This document shows positions 21,490 to 32,546 of a stretch of DNA of 64,000 nt, one piece after another. The stretch is from assembly GCA_037178625.1 (NCBI GenBank), contig CM074135.1:1490001-1554000 (forward strand), given 5' to 3'. How positions within the stretch are numbered: position 1 is the first letter of the stretch; every line of letters starts with the position of its first letter. The notes below the pieces were generated by a model. The model made no database searches and was not told the origin of the DNA. It worked only from the letters and a program-made list of their open reading frames with translations. The translations under genes were made by a program, and so were the position numbers. The stretch is from Skeletonema tropicum (taxonomy: Eukaryota > Bacillariophyta > Thalassiosirophyceae > Thalassiosirales > Thalassiosiraceae).

Positions 21490-22656
21490 TCACGATGCCG
21501 CGGCTCCCTGCTGATTCCTTTGTGCGAATCGAGCCGCACGTGAACTCGGCTTCAATATCTGGAAGGAACACATTAGATTCTCATCCACTGCAATCATGCC
21601 GCCCTGAAAAAAGAAAGTGAATGTGTTGTGAGGAAAATTCAGTCATCAAAATATACACGCGAGTAATAGAAATCATTGTTCCAGACTTACCGCGTTGTCG
21701 AATTCACCACAATAGTTGGGAGCAGAAAATAGAGTTACTAAACGTCGTCCTGCGAAGAATTCATATCCGTCTTCTACTACCTGATGGGCACGTACCAGCA
21801 GATCAAGATCATGCTGTTCTAGGAAGGCGGCTACGACGTCGGCACCGAAAACAAAGGACACGCCGCGATCGTTCTCAGCCCATCCATTCACACCTGTATC
21901 AGGATCACTCCACAACAAATCGCACATGAGACCAACATCAGGCACATCACAAGGCCTGTGCAAGTCAGCAATCTGCTGCAGACGCTCTAACTCTGGACTC
22001 AATCCACCGTGCATACACAAGATCTTCTCATCTACGAGCGCACTCACTGGAAGACAATTGAAAACATCACTGAAAACTTTCCACAATCGTATTGAGTAAC
22101 GGCGTTTGCACTCATCGTAAAAGCCATAGATCCTATTGATCCCAGCACTTTCGTGGTTTCCCCTTAGAACGAAGAAGTTTTCTGGGTACATGATTTTGTA
22201 ACAAATCAGCAAACACACAGTTTCTAGTGATTGCTTGCCTCTATCAACGTAGTCTCCCAAAAAAAGATAATTGCTCTCGGGAGGAAATCCCCCGTACTCA
22301 AATAATCTCAATAAATCAGTAAATTGACCGTGAACATCTCCACAGATTTTGAGCGGTGCCTCCAATTCTAATAACATGGGTTGAGCCAAAAAAATGGGGC
22401 GAACTCTTTGACATAATAGTTTGATTTCGTTTTCGGTCAGATTAGCTAGCGTTCCAGGAGGTGAGCCGCGTAGACTAAGGAGACGTTGTGCAATGGACTG
22501 AATCGGTTCCATCGATGGTTGTGACAGGCCTTGTGTGGACGTTTGTTGAGCTGAATTTGCATTAGTAGCCTCTTGCGCACCACTTTCCTCCGCGGCGGGT
22601 TGCGATGGTTCGGAAATGTCCATCGGTGCAGTGGTTTCTTCGGGTGGTGAAGACAT
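21490..22656 (-). CDS. Serine/threonine protein phosphatase PP1 catalytic subunit
   Basis: Two-metal PPP-family phosphatase. Exon 1 is 22656-21691, followed by an 87-bp intron (21604-21690) and exon 2 (21603-21490). The metal and phosphate-binding signatures are all present: [23 protein letters not shown], and later histidines in [10 protein letters not shown] and [12 protein letters not shown]. Exon 2 supplies the PP1-type ending [12 protein letters not shown]. The protein is 359 residues. The first 60 are a Gln/Glu/Ser-rich extension preceding the conserved [11 protein letters not shown]. The ATG at 22656 was chosen because the upstream open frame to 22893 has no coding character. PP1 acts with regulatory subunits in mitosis, glycogen and RNA-processing control. 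Confidence 0.9.
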
Positions 22657-23067
22657 GATGAATAATGATGTTGCTGCGTGTCCCTGAACTTGACAACTAA
22701 CAAAAATGCTGCTATTGTTATTCAGTTCGTTGTTGCTCGCTCCTCCTCGACCCAAATAGTTAGTAGGGCAACCAAAGCCAAGCTCAACGCTTTGAATAAC
22801 AGAAAATGGAAGTCTGGTGAAGTGCAGCCCGAAGACAGAGCGAGAACGAAGAGCCGCTTCGCACGGTGTCACACCACAGATGACAAGAAACAAGAAGGAA
22901 CTGTTATGTTCAGGCGAAGTAGTTAAACTTGCACTATTACGTGTCCAATCTTACAGCAGAGAAATAATTGTGATGGCAACTGATGAAGTATACAAATAAT
23001 TATATAATTAATCGAAATCAAGTAACTTTTATGTTTTTAACTTGTGACTCTTTATTAAGACAACTGC
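22657..23067. other. Intergenic between PP1 (promoter side) and eS7 (3' side)
   Basis: No gene is recognised. It contains the PP1 leader and an AT-rich stretch near 22980-23050 that is probably the eS7 3' region. Confidence 0.4.
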
Positions 23068-23939
23068 TTAGGAAGAGAAGTGGAAGGAAACCTGCTTGTT
23101 GGTCAACTTTCCGTAGACAGCAGCGTAGGTGTCAGTGCGTCCCTCAACGTTGGCCTGGTCACGCCCATCAAGGTAGACCTTGAGGACACGACGTCCATCA
23201 ACCTTGCAGCGGGTGCGCTTTCCAGTGATCTCAGTGGGGTAGACAATGTCCTCAAGGATGGCATCCTGGACAGCAGTCAAAGTACGGGAGCGGGGACGCA
23301 ATCCCTTGGTCTTCTGGGAACGAGCATAGCTCTTTCCAAGAATGTTACGCTGGGCAACAATGATGACGTGACGTCCAGAGAACTTCTTCTCCAACTCGCG
23401 TACAAGACGAGCCTGGACCTTTTGGAAGGACCTCTGGAGCTTGAAGGGCACGTAGATGATGATGGCCTTACGTCCAGCTCCGCAGTCAACCTCCTTGGCG
23501 GCGGTGATGTGAAGGTCGCTGAGGGAAGCCTTCAACTCAGTGGAGGTCATCTCAAGGTTGAGAAGTTCCTGGGCGACTTGGGCCTCGAATTCATCGGGCT
23601 CCTGTTCATCAGCCAATCAAAAAGAGAAAATTACCAGGTGAGATGACAATAAAGGGGAAAGACCACCTTTGAGTGAAGGGAAAGGCCACTTCACAGGTCG
23701 AGAGGAAAGACCGTCTCTTATATCACAATACGATGGCTAGGGAAAGGCCACTAGGCATACGTCGTGAGTCATCTCTCATGATAAGTTAATCGAATTTTCA
23801 CCACAGAAGTATCTTTCATCTTCACGTTGAATCGATTTCCTTCGAAGACTCACGGCCAGGATGGCCTTCCCTTGCTAATTTCCCCAGCACCATTGAAACT
23901 TACAGCGCCACCAGCCTTCTTGATCTTTTGGTTGCTCAT
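23068..23939 (-). CDS. RPS7: Small-subunit ribosomal protein eS7
   Basis: Cytosolic 40S component. Exon 1 is only 12 codons (23939-23904, [12 protein letters not shown]). A 302-bp intron (23602-23903) follows, then exon 2 (23601-23068). The assembled protein is 189 residues, the normal eS7 length. Recognisable blocks are [54 protein letters not shown] and [19 protein letters not shown]. The intron is the longest clean one in the window and G/A-rich, with repeated GGGAAAGGCCACTT-like units; no box C/D or H/ACA snoRNA was evident to me in it. The open frame can be read back to 23616 inside the intron, but the splice join is clearly better. Confidence 0.93.
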
Positions 23940-24290
23940 GATTGTTGTTAATAGGTAGTAGAGGCGGAGAGTCCAGCGTGTCTTTGAGAGTGGGGCGGAG
24001 GGTGGAGGTGGAGTATGGAAGTGATGAGGGCAGTTTGACTCGACTCAAAAATATTTGAAGTAAGTGGTAACCCTCCTAATTTTTATCCCGATTAGGTTGC
24101 CACCTTCTCAAGGGTGCGAAAAGCTACTCCTATCGGTAAAGCAGCTTGCATTGAATGAACAGAGCAGTGGATTTCATCTGTGCGACATAGTACCTACTCT
24201 TCTTAAGTGAAATTGTTGCTGGATTAGAGACAAATGAATTGAAGAGAGTAAGTTGTTGCAAAGAGTAATTTTATCCATCTTCAATGCTCA
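23940..24290. other. Promoter side of eS7, no gene seen
   Basis: Sequence between the eS7 start and the 3' end of the acetyltransferase gene. No recognised element. Confidence 0.4.
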
Positions 24291-25463
24291 CTACTTGCTA
24301 ACAAAGAACGAGTTCCGGAGCTTGTCCATCAAAGACTCTCCTGTACTATTTGCCTCCCTCGATCCATTCTGGTCTGCTCTCTGATCTTCAAGACGCTTTA
24401 TCATCGCGTACTTGGTGATTCTTGATTCCTTCAAAAAGAAACCTGAAGTGTCATATCTTCGACACGTTGGATCTGCAAATACAAACTCCCATCCACGTCG
24501 TTTGTAAAATTGTATTGCGGATGGGTTGTCTTCCTCTACTTGCAACACAATTTCTGTGTGCCCTGCATCCCACTCGCGTACAACTTGTTCGCCTTCATCC
24601 ATTAGTTTTGACCCGACGCCACTTCTTCGGGCGTATTTGACTACTGAAAGGTTTCCCAAATACGGCCTCAGCTTTTCTTCTACTTCCTTCTCCTCCTCAC
24701 TTTCATCTTCGTTACCTTCATCTTTGGACTGGTTCTCTTCAAAGTTACCACCAAGACCAAATTTCTTCTCCATCATCTCACAGTACCCTATTATCTCCCC
24801 AGCAACAAATTTTGAGCCCACTCCGCCAGTAGGTAACTGATCAGCATTGAATATCTGATCATCACTTTCTTCTATTAGTATTGCATTTGAATTCAAACTT
24901 GTTGATGCATCAACAGAATAGACTCTTCTTGCCACAATCAGATCTACCAACTGATCTTTTTTGAACGCATTGCGAGAGAGTATGTCACCCCTTTGGTAAT
25001 TCCTCAAGTAGGCAAGTTGAACTGCTTTCCAAGGTGCAACAGGATTTTTATCGCTACTATTGTTGGGCATGTCTTCTTGCTCGTTGAAAAAGACATCTAC
25101 ACAGAGTTGAGTTATCTCCTCGATTTCTTTCTTGGTTCCTCGACCTAATCTTTGTATTATGAAAGGAACGCGTTGCCTCGTGCCATTAGTAGAAGAGGAT
25201 TCATCGTCATCATCTTTACTCTTTCCGTATTGCAGACTCTCTAATAATGCATCTTGAAATGCTAGTTGTATAGATGTCGTCGTTTCAAGCTGCTGTTGCT
25301 GCTGATGATTATGATTTCGGACTGATGCGTGTCTTGTATTGAAAGCAGATATGCATAATATATTACCTATGTTGCAAGCTATAGTCACAAGTAATACATT
25401 ATAATATAACCTTCGACGGCTGTGCAACAGCACCGTCATACAGTTGTTTAGTTGACCGACCAT
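24291..25463 (-). CDS. GNAT-family N-acetyltransferase, probably organelle-targeted
   Basis: Single exon, 390 residues. The N-terminus has a hydrophobic signal-like stretch (YYNVLLVTIACNIGNILCISAF) ending in an SAF motif, compatible with diatom plastid import. A Gln/His and Asp/Ser-rich linker follows. The GNAT core is in the C-terminal third: LSVVKYARRSGVGSKLMDEGE carries the acetyl-CoA pyrophosphate-binding R/Q-x-x-G-x-G/A pattern, and EEDNPSAIQFYKRRGWEFVF is the typical last strand-helix. An acidic insert (KDEGNEDESEEEKEVEEKL) splits the domain. The substrate is unknown. It is divergent from the lycopene cyclase gene with 326 bp between starts. Confidence 0.85.
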   Translation of the reverse strand: MVGQLNNCMTVLLHSRRRLYYNVLLVTIACNIGNILCISAFNTRHASVRNHNHQQQQQLETTTSIQLAFQDALLESLQYGKSKDDDDESSSTNGTRQRVPFIIQRLGRGTKKEIEEITQLCVDVFFNEQEDMPNNSSDKNPVAPWKAVQLAYLRNYQRGDILSRNAFKKDQLVDLIVARRVYSVDASTSLNSNAILIEESDDQIFNADQLPTGGVGSKFVAGEIIGYCEMMEKKFGLGGNFEENQSKDEGNEDESEEEKEVEEKLRPYLGNLSVVKYARRSGVGSKLMDEGEQVVREWDAGHTEIVLQVEEDNPSAIQFYKRRGWEFVFADPTCRRYDTSGFFLKESRITKYAMIKRLEDQRADQNGSREANSTGESLMDKLRNSFFVSK

Positions 25464-25789
25464 GCTGCTGCTTACTACATTACCGCAACAATGAGCGAAG
25501 GCGAAGGCAATAGCAGCGGCAGAACACTGTCATGGAACAGTGAAAAATGAAAACGACGTCAACACTTCATTTCAACACTTCCGTCCGAAAATGTCTATAA
25601 TCATCACAAAAAGGATTCTGGACAGCTCTCGGACGGACACATTTTGTACGAAAACAAATCCGCCTTCACCTTCAACTCACGACGTCAGTCGGCAAAAAGC
25701 AATCACTAAAATCGTGCTTGCTCATGCTCATGCTCATGCTATCATATCGGCGACTGCACACAACTAGCACTGGAGAACCTTCATCAACC
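25464..25789. promoter_or_regulatory. Shared divergent promoter region (GNAT / lycopene cyclase)
   Basis: 326 bp between two divergent ATGs. It includes short TGCTCA repeats at 25720-25740. No specific factor site can be named. Confidence 0.4.
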
Positions 25790-27640
25790 ATGACGGCTGC
25801 ATTTACTGCGACGGTGGTGGCGCTACTCACTCCATCAACAGTGGCGTTTGCACCTGCACGTCATAACACAGCAACTTCAAAATTGCAGACACAAAACTCG
25901 ATAATATCATCTCATTCTACTCTGACACCCATCGCAGTCAAGGCAAGATCGACAATCCTTTCAAAAAGTACAGCCTTGTTTGCTCAATCTACTGCTGCTG
26001 AATCAGTACCTGCTCCTACATCAAACGACTCTTGTGACGTGCTTGTACTTGGAAGTGGACCTGCTGCGAGATCCATTGCAACCCTTCTTGCATCTCCATC
26101 ATCCAACGGATCATTTGATATTCTTCTTGCAGATACCAACTACGATCGGCGATGGGCTCCAAATTATGGAGTTTGGCAAGACGAATGGCAAGCTATTCAA
26201 CAATTATACTCATCTTTCCAACAACCACTGGGAGAAAGTTGCATTGACAGATTGTGGGAAGTGACCGATTGTTTCTTTGGTGGGAGCTTCGATATTCCTG
26301 TGGAAAATCGCATGAGGCTTGATAGGCCATACTGCAGAGTTGATAGAGATGCATTGAGAAGACATTTGAGTCCCAAGGATGAAGTCGAGGTAAAGAATGA
26401 AGGTGATGGTAATGCAAAGTACAGAGTAATTCGCTCGAATCACATATCAAAGGCAACGGCTGTCAATATCTACTCTCCGGCAGGATCAATTGTACACGAT
26501 GACTCTGGATCTACAGTATTGCTTCAATCAAAAGATGGTGAAGTAACACAAGTTCGTGCAAAGCTTATTGTCGATTGTACGGGGCATGAATCACGCATTG
26601 TACTGAAAGATGATCGTGTGAAGTCAATCCCTCCTGGATTTCAAATTGCCTACGGTGTTTTGGCCAGGGTTGACGAAAGCAACATCCCTAATTCAGACTA
26701 TGCAGGACCATACTACAAGGAAGCGATGACATTGTTTGATTACCGTACTGATCACTTCCCAGAAGGTTCCAATGAACTATCCAAAGCAGAAAAGGCACCA
26801 ACTTTCATGTATGCGATGCCACTTGATGGCAATCGCATCTTCTTTGAGGAAACATCTCTTGTAGCACGCCCTGCTGTCTCCTTCCAAGAATGTAAAGAAA
26901 GATACTTGACTCGTATGGAGCATTTAGGCATCACAATCACTGACATTGAAGAGGAAGAATTTTGTTACATCCCAATGGGAGGTCCGTTGCCTGCCAAGGA
27001 TCAACGAGTGGTGGGGTTCGGAGGTGCAGCGGCAATGGTTCACCCCAGTACAGGTTATCACTTATGCAGAGCCATGATGGCTTCTGGAAGTGTCGCAGAG
27101 GCGATACGGAAGGAGCTTGCAAACGAGAATTTCAATCCTGACAGGGCAGCAGCCAGCGCGTACAACGCGATTTGGTCACCAACAAATATTGCTCAAAGGA
27201 ACTTCGCTGTATTTGGCGGAGAGTTTTTGATGAAACAAAACGTAGAGGGTCTGCGCGGTTTCTTCGATGGGTTCTTTAAGCTTCCTCTTGAGCTATGGGG
27301 AGGTTTCTTGGCAGGTTGGCCAGGCCTACCAAACAATGAGAATCACGAGACTTGGTGGGCAAGGTTGAAGTTTGGACTCTCGTTTGTGTCAAAACTTCCT
27401 CCACAGGTTGCGTTCGATATGTTGGCAAGTATTGCGACTTATTCTATAACCGAGGGAGTACCTTTGCCGCAATCTGTCACTCCACTGTTAGGGTTGCCTG
27501 ATGGATACGACTACAAGGAAAAGAGTGCTGCAGTAGGTGATGTGGCAGCAAAGTCAGAAGCAATGAAGATGATCATGGAATCGACAGTAGAGGAGGTTGT
27601 ACCAGTTGCTTTTGAGCAGAAAGAATTCGCTGAAGTGTAA
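25790..27640 (+). CDS. LCYB: Lycopene beta-cyclase, plastid
   Basis: Carotenoid enzyme that closes lycopene ends to beta-rings, the entry to beta-carotene and then fucoxanthin in diatoms. It has 616 residues from the ATG at 25790. The signal peptide MTAAFTATVVALLTPSTVAFAP ends in the AFAP cleavage motif of complex plastids. A dinucleotide-binding fold begins CDVLVLGSGPAARSIA. Family blocks follow: NYGVWQDEW, IVDCTGHESRIV, FMYAMPLDGNRIFFEETSLV and HPSTGYHLCRAM. The open frame extends 24 codons upstream, but those codons (repeated LMLM) precede the natural signal peptide and are excluded. Intronless. Its length and motif set look complete and functional. Confidence 0.92.
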   Translation: MTAAFTATVVALLTPSTVAFAPARHNTATSKLQTQNSIISSHSTLTPIAVKARSTILSKSTALFAQSTAAESVPAPTSNDSCDVLVLGSGPAARSIATLLASPSSNGSFDILLADTNYDRRWAPNYGVWQDEWQAIQQLYSSFQQPLGESCIDRLWEVTDCFFGGSFDIPVENRMRLDRPYCRVDRDALRRHLSPKDEVEVKNEGDGNAKYRVIRSNHISKATAVNIYSPAGSIVHDDSGSTVLLQSKDGEVTQVRAKLIVDCTGHESRIVLKDDRVKSIPPGFQIAYGVLARVDESNIPNSDYAGPYYKEAMTLFDYRTDHFPEGSNELSKAEKAPTFMYAMPLDGNRIFFEETSLVARPAVSFQECKERYLTRMEHLGITITDIEEEEFCYIPMGGPLPAKDQRVVGFGGAAAMVHPSTGYHLCRAMMASGSVAEAIRKELANENFNPDRAAASAYNAIWSPTNIAQRNFAVFGGEFLMKQNVEGLRGFFDGFFKLPLELWGGFLAGWPGLPNNENHETWWARLKFGLSFVSKLPPQVAFDMLASIATYSITEGVPLPQSVTPLLGLPDGYDYKEKSAAVGDVAAKSEAMKMIMESTVEEVVPVAFEQKEFAEV

Positions 27641-27803
27641 GCACACAGGAATTCGAGATTAAGGTGCTAGCAATCTAGTAAGTAGTATAATAAACATCTT
27701 TTGCAACAAAGTTACGAGTTAAGTAATCGCATGCCACAAAAACGAACATACAATAAAACATACACGCGCCGAAGACTTGAACTAGATAAGGTACGCATTC
27801 ATA

Positions 27804-29162
27804 TCAAGATATCACGCACACTTTACCATCAGCATATGCTTTCTTCAATTCCTTCGTCAATATCCAAGGGGTCATCTTTTTCTTGATTGGATTCCATTGC
27901 AGCTGCTCTGTTTGTAATCGTATAGTAACTTCGCTCAAGAATTCTTCAAAGTTCACCGCTGGGTCTGGAAGGTCGTCTTCTTCAATCCCAAACAAGAGAC
28001 AGCAGAAGCTTCTTACTTCTTCTCTAGTGAAAGGTCGTTCATCTATCAGATCAAACAGTCGGTTATGGTATCCTAATTCTCTGCACCGGTGTAAAGGAAA
28101 ACCATAACATATCCACTTATTTACGTCATAGACTTCTTGCGCTTCGCCTTTGTAGTCATCGATAACTTCGAGGCTTAGCTCGAGTTCATCGTCCAGAGAA
28201 TTGTAAAACTCAGTAACGTCAGCTTCGTCGGTGCACAAACGGATTACAATCCATATCGGCAAGCCTTCCAGCGATCGTAGAGCCCTAACAAATTCATCTG
28301 TTATCGCTTGCCCTCCACATCCTTGCTCATCTGTCGGCAGACCGTCAGTTGCAAGTATCAACGCCACCTTCTTTCCTTTCTTCCTCAGGTCATGGGCCAT
28401 TGATGTGATATTTTGCTGGATATCCCAAATGTGCTGTGTCAATGGAGTAACACCATTGGGGCTCACTCTTCGCATTATATTAAGTGCTTCTACCACCTCT
28501 GATGCAGCATAGGCTTCACCACGTTCACAAACGCTAAATCGCTGCGGTATGGTACGGAGATTTGGATCATTCAACAACTGAAATATGGTTGGAGAATCTA
28601 GCAAAGCAGCCAATTTCGCGTGGTATCGAACTGTCTCTGTGATTTCTGCCCACCTTGTCGATGGGACAGGTTTGAGGCTGCCATCGCCCTTTCCTGACGG
28701 TACATACGTGTGTCCATCTCCAATCAACATGGACCCACTGTTATCAACAAGCCAAAATCGAAAATCAAACGTGTCTACATTCTCGACAAGAGCTCTTGCC
28801 AGTCCAGTGGAATATCCCTCTCGGATGAGTTCTGTATATTGCTTCGTGTCCAACTTTCTGGAGATTCTACCGCTTGTCCCACTTGGACCACTCATTTGTG
28901 TCATGTTGAGACTCCCACTCGTTCGGAAACTACCTCGGTTATTCTGTGGATTGTGATGAATTTCAGGTTCTGTCACCACTGGTACAGCGTGGGAAACTGG
29001 GATTGAGTTAAAACTGCCGCGTTGTTGTTGGCTCATTGTTGCCGGTGCTTCATCATTGCGCGCAAATGGGTCGTCATCTTCAGGCACAACTACTCTCTCC
29101 TCATTTTGATGGCCATGGCGCCCATGTCGGTGGTGATGGTGACGATGACGGTGGCGTGGCAT
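27804..29162 (-). CDS. von Willebrand factor A domain protein with His-rich N-terminus
   Basis: 452 residues, single exon. The first 20 residues are a His/Arg run (MPRHRHRHHHHRHGRHG), possibly metal-binding. Residues about 130-330 form a vWA domain with the MIDAS signature WLVDNSGSM, a later conserved Thr in NGVTPLT and LILATDGLPTDEQG. The C-terminal 100 residues (RPFTREEVRSFCCLLFGIEE and onward) are helical and unrecognised. Similar vWA proteins in diatoms are usually annotated without function; cytosolic interaction or ubiquitin-related roles are possible but not shown here. Divergent from PDH E2. Confidence 0.8.
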   Translation of the reverse strand: MPRHRHRHHHHRHGRHGHQNEERVVVPEDDDPFARNDEAPATMSQQQRGSFNSIPVSHAVPVVTEPEIHHNPQNNRGSFRTSGSLNMTQMSGPSGTSGRISRKLDTKQYTELIREGYSTGLARALVENVDTFDFRFWLVDNSGSMLIGDGHTYVPSGKGDGSLKPVPSTRWAEITETVRYHAKLAALLDSPTIFQLLNDPNLRTIPQRFSVCERGEAYAASEVVEALNIMRRVSPNGVTPLTQHIWDIQQNITSMAHDLRKKGKKVALILATDGLPTDEQGCGGQAITDEFVRALRSLEGLPIWIVIRLCTDEADVTEFYNSLDDELELSLEVIDDYKGEAQEVYDVNKWICYGFPLHRCRELGYHNRLFDLIDERPFTREEVRSFCCLLFGIEEDDLPDPAVNFEEFLSEVTIRLQTEQLQWNPIKKKMTPWILTKELKKAYADGKVCVIS

Positions 29163-29623
29163 GATATGTTTAAGAGTATTAGAAACAGCTACGCAACTCG
29201 CTTATTATATACATCTATCGGATGCACACAACTTGTGTCAACGCAACTACGGGATCTCTCCGCCGCCCACCGATCACAAGGCAACAATCACAACTATAAT
29301 GTCTCCCCGGTCTTCCAAGCGCGTTGCAGGGAGAGTAGATGAGCTCCTCCTCTTCGTGTTAATGTCTGAAAATACGATAGCGTTAGTTGTGTTCGTTATT
29401 GATTGATGACAAAACTTCCCTCTCATTTTGCGGAAACGCTGTCTTGGATTTTGGATCCAGAAGGAAAGGGGGGAAACCGCGCGCTGCCGGCAAACAACAG
29501 GCAAACAGAGGCATCATCACCGCACAATCTGCTTCGCTTTCGCTTCCAGATCTATCCATCTTCCATCTCTTCGTCTTTGCTTGATATCCACCACTTCTTG
29601 CCGACGGATCCAACGCAACAATC
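29163..29623. promoter_or_regulatory. Divergent promoter region (vWA protein / PDH E2)
   Basis: 460 bp between divergent starts. The last 126 bp (from 29498) belongs to the tandem duplication that reappears at 30476. Confidence 0.4.
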
Positions 29624-30286
29624 ATGGCGATGTCTTTGGGAAGGACTGTACTTGCCCGTGCGGCACGTCGGTCGCTGTCATCTCGGTATAACCTCAATGA
29701 CAATGCATCAATTTTAAGAGGAGCATTGAATAACAACTCAAGATGGTTCGCCAGTTACCCCGCACACGAAGTGGTCGGCATGCCCAGTCTATCTCCAACG
29801 ATGGAATCGGGAACTATCTCAGCGTGGAATCTCGAGGAGGGAGCATCATTTAATGCTGGAGATGTGATTTGTTCGGTCGAGACGGATAAGGCAACTGTGG
29901 ACTTTGAGGCACAAGATGAGGGTGTGGTGGCCAAAATTATTGTGGAGGCTGGCTCGGGTGAAATTCCCTGTGGTACACCTATTTTGGTGACTGTGGAAGA
30001 TGAGGCGGATGTGCCGGCGTTTAAAGATTTTGTGGTGGAAGATTCGGCTCCTGCTGCTGCTGCTGCCCCAGTGGAGGAGGCTGCTCCTGCACCAACACCA
30101 GTTGCTGCTCCAACGCCTGTTGCTGCGGCTCCAACACCAGCTGCTGCTGCAGCACCTGCAGCTCCTACGGGGGAACGTGTACTTGCATCCCCTCGAGCAC
30201 ACACACTTGCCAAAGAAAAGGGATATGGGGAAATTTCTGCGCTTAGAATCGTTGGAACTGGACCAGGTGGACGTATTATTGCTCAG
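29498..30286 (+). repeat. Tandem duplication, first copy (PDH E2 leader, exon 1)
   Basis: About 790 bp, nearly identical to 30476-31270. Copy 2 has insertions of 4, 1 and 1 bases (ATAT near 30587, A near 30604, A near 30675) and a few substitutions. Copy 1 ends at a CAG directly followed by GTAGTC. Confidence 0.95.
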
Positions 30287-32128
30287 GTAGTCTCTTCTGC
30301 ATCATATAATGTATATATACTGTTTGGGATTCTATGTTTAGGCTGCTATATGTATTTTCGTCGAGTATCATGGCCAAATTTATGACTCTTTTCATGCTGT
30401 TAGTGTTTTGTGCGTAAAATTTGATAAATCGTACCGCGGCGCGCGAGGTAGGTACGATTTAGTTCCCGCCAGTAGCAGGCAAACAGAGGCATCATCACCG
30501 CACAATCTGCTTCGCTTTCGCTTCCAGATCTATCCATCTTCCATCTCTTCGTCTTTGCTTGATATCCACCACTTCTTGCCGACGGATATATCCAACGCAA
30601 CAAATCATGGCGATGTCTTTGGGAAGGACTGTACTTGCCCGTGCGGCACGTCGGTCGCTGTCATCTCGGTATAAACCTCAATAACAATGCATCAATTTTA
30701 AGAGGAGCATTGAATAACAACTCAAGATGGTTCGCCAGTTACCCCGCACACGAAGTGGTCGGCATGCCCAGTCTATCTCCAACGATGGAATCGGGAACTA
30801 TCTCAGCGTGGAATCTCGAGGAGGGAGCATCATTTAATGCTGGAGATGTGATTTGTTCGGTCGAGACGGATAAGGCAACTGTGGACTTTGAGGCACAAGA
30901 TGAGGGTGTGGTGGCCAAAATTATTGTGGAGGCTGGCTCGGGTGAAATTCCCTGTGGTACACCTATTTTGGTGACTGTGGAAGATGAGGCGGATGTGCCG
31001 GCGTTTAAAGATTTTGTGGTGGAAGATGAGGCTCCTGCTGCTGCTGCTGCCCCAGTGGAGGAGGCTGCTCCTGCACCAACACCAGTTGCTGCTCCAACGC
31101 CTGTTGCTGCGGCTCCAACACCAGCTGCTGCTGCAGCACCTGCAGCTCCTACGGGGGAACGTGTACTTGCATCCCCTCGAGCACACACACTTGCCAAAGA
31201 AAAGGGATATGGGGAAATTTCTGCGCTTAGAATCGTTGGAACTGGACCAGGTGGACGTATTATTGCTCAGGATGTATTAGATTATGATCCCTCTAGTGCT
31301 CCTGCACCAGTTGCTGTTGCGGAACCAACGACTACTGCTGCTCCAGTTGCTGCCGCCGCTGCTGCTGCTGCACCAACACCTCTTCCAGAACCTGTCAAAG
31401 GACCAGGATACACAGATTATTCACTTCCCACATCAGCAATGGAATTGGCATCTCGACTTCATACTTCCAAACAGAATGTTCCACACTACTACCTCTCCAT
31501 CGATCTGTCATTGGATTCGCTCATGGAACTTCGATCTAGTTTGAACTCTACCATGAAATTGGACGAAAATGATGGAGGAATTTCAGTCAATGACCTTCTT
31601 ATGAAAGCGGCTGCTTCGGCAATGAAGACAGTTCCTGCTGCCAATGCTTCCTGGATGGAGAACTTTATTCGTGTTTACGACTCGGTAGATATCAATGTTG
31701 TCGTTGGAAATGGATCTAATCTGTATGCCCCAGTCATCCGTGATGCCGGACGAAGGGGATTGAAGGAGTTATCGGATGATGTTGCAGCCGCCACGGCTGT
31801 TGTTGAGGGAGAGGAGGGAAGTGACCCCACAACCGTGCCTGGGTTTGGAGATGTTGGAACCTTTACAATGGTAAATCTTGGTATGTTTGGAGTTAAGAGC
31901 GCCGCTCCTATCATTCGTGAACCACAAGCATGTGCATTAGCATTGGGTGTGATCGAAAATAGAATTGTACCCAATGATGATGTTGAGAGTGAAGAAATTT
32001 ACAAAGAAAGTGTCATGATGACGGCCACTTTGAGCTGTGATCATCGTGTGGTGGATGGGGCCGTTGGTGCACAGTGGCTGTCGGCATTTAAGAATCATGT
32101 GGAGAATCCAGTAACGTTGCTTCTGTAA
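29624..32128 (+). CDS. Pyruvate dehydrogenase E2 (dihydrolipoamide acetyltransferase), mitochondrial type
   Basis: Core enzyme of the PDH complex, transferring acetyl from lipoamide to CoA. The best model joins 29624-30286 to 31271-32128 across a 984-bp intron, giving 506 residues with an intact Arg-rich targeting peptide (MAMSLGRTVLARAARRSLSS). Lipoyl domain: lipoylated Lys in VETDKATVDFE. Ala/Pro linker. Peripheral-subunit-binding domain: SPRAHTLAKEKGYGEIS. Catalytic domain: DHRVVDG with the active His/Asp, plus a second Ala-rich linker. The intron contains a second copy of exon 1 (30476-31270). That copy could be used instead only if the extra A at about 30675 is ignored, because its own ATG frame ends within a few codons. 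Alternatively the duplication is an assembly artefact. Confidence 0.85.
30476..31270 (+). repeat. Tandem duplication, second copy, with a 1-base insertion after the transit peptide
   Basis: Repeats 29498-30286. TATAACCTC in copy 1 is TATAAACCTC here, which shifts the ATG-initiated frame (+1) into a TAA. From 30635 on, the frame is open and continues without interruption into the catalytic domain. Confidence 0.95.
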
Positions 32129-32546
32129 AAAGCATGCACAGTTTGGTATTCTACTTCTTATCATAAAACACAGCTGAGTTGTTCTGAACACAATAAACCT
32201 CTACTGTTAAGTGTTAACAAGTTAGCATAGTGCACTTCTCATAAGATACTTAGTGTAACAGCAGGTCAAATAGGATTGGGTAGATTGATTGATTTTGAGA
32301 TGATTCAAGTTGGTGGTGGTGGTGGGTTGATCAAGCAACAAGCAACCTTTTGGTCATCAAGCAAGCTGGCTGCCCGCCCCGAGAGATTTCCCCGCATTAT
32401 GTCACACGTCACGCACGCTGTCACGAAAAATAACTCATCGATCAGCGTCAGCGCGCAGCTCCTTCGTCCCTCATCCCGTTGTTGTTGCAATGTTGTTGTT
32501 CTTCGTAGGAGTAATAAACAGCCAAATCATAATCACAACATTGAAC
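32129..32546. other. Intergenic, no gene seen
   Basis: Holds the E2 3' region and the leader of the lumen protein. A short GGT-repeat (GGTGGTGGTGGT near 32310) is the only feature. Confidence 0.4.

Noticed and set aside
23080..23646. 188-residue open frame opposite eS7
   Set aside because: Antisense shadow of a highly conserved ribosomal gene; no recognisable product.
23602..23903. snoRNA inside the eS7 intron
   Set aside because: I found no convincing C/D or H/ACA boxes with closing stem; only short G/A-rich repeats.
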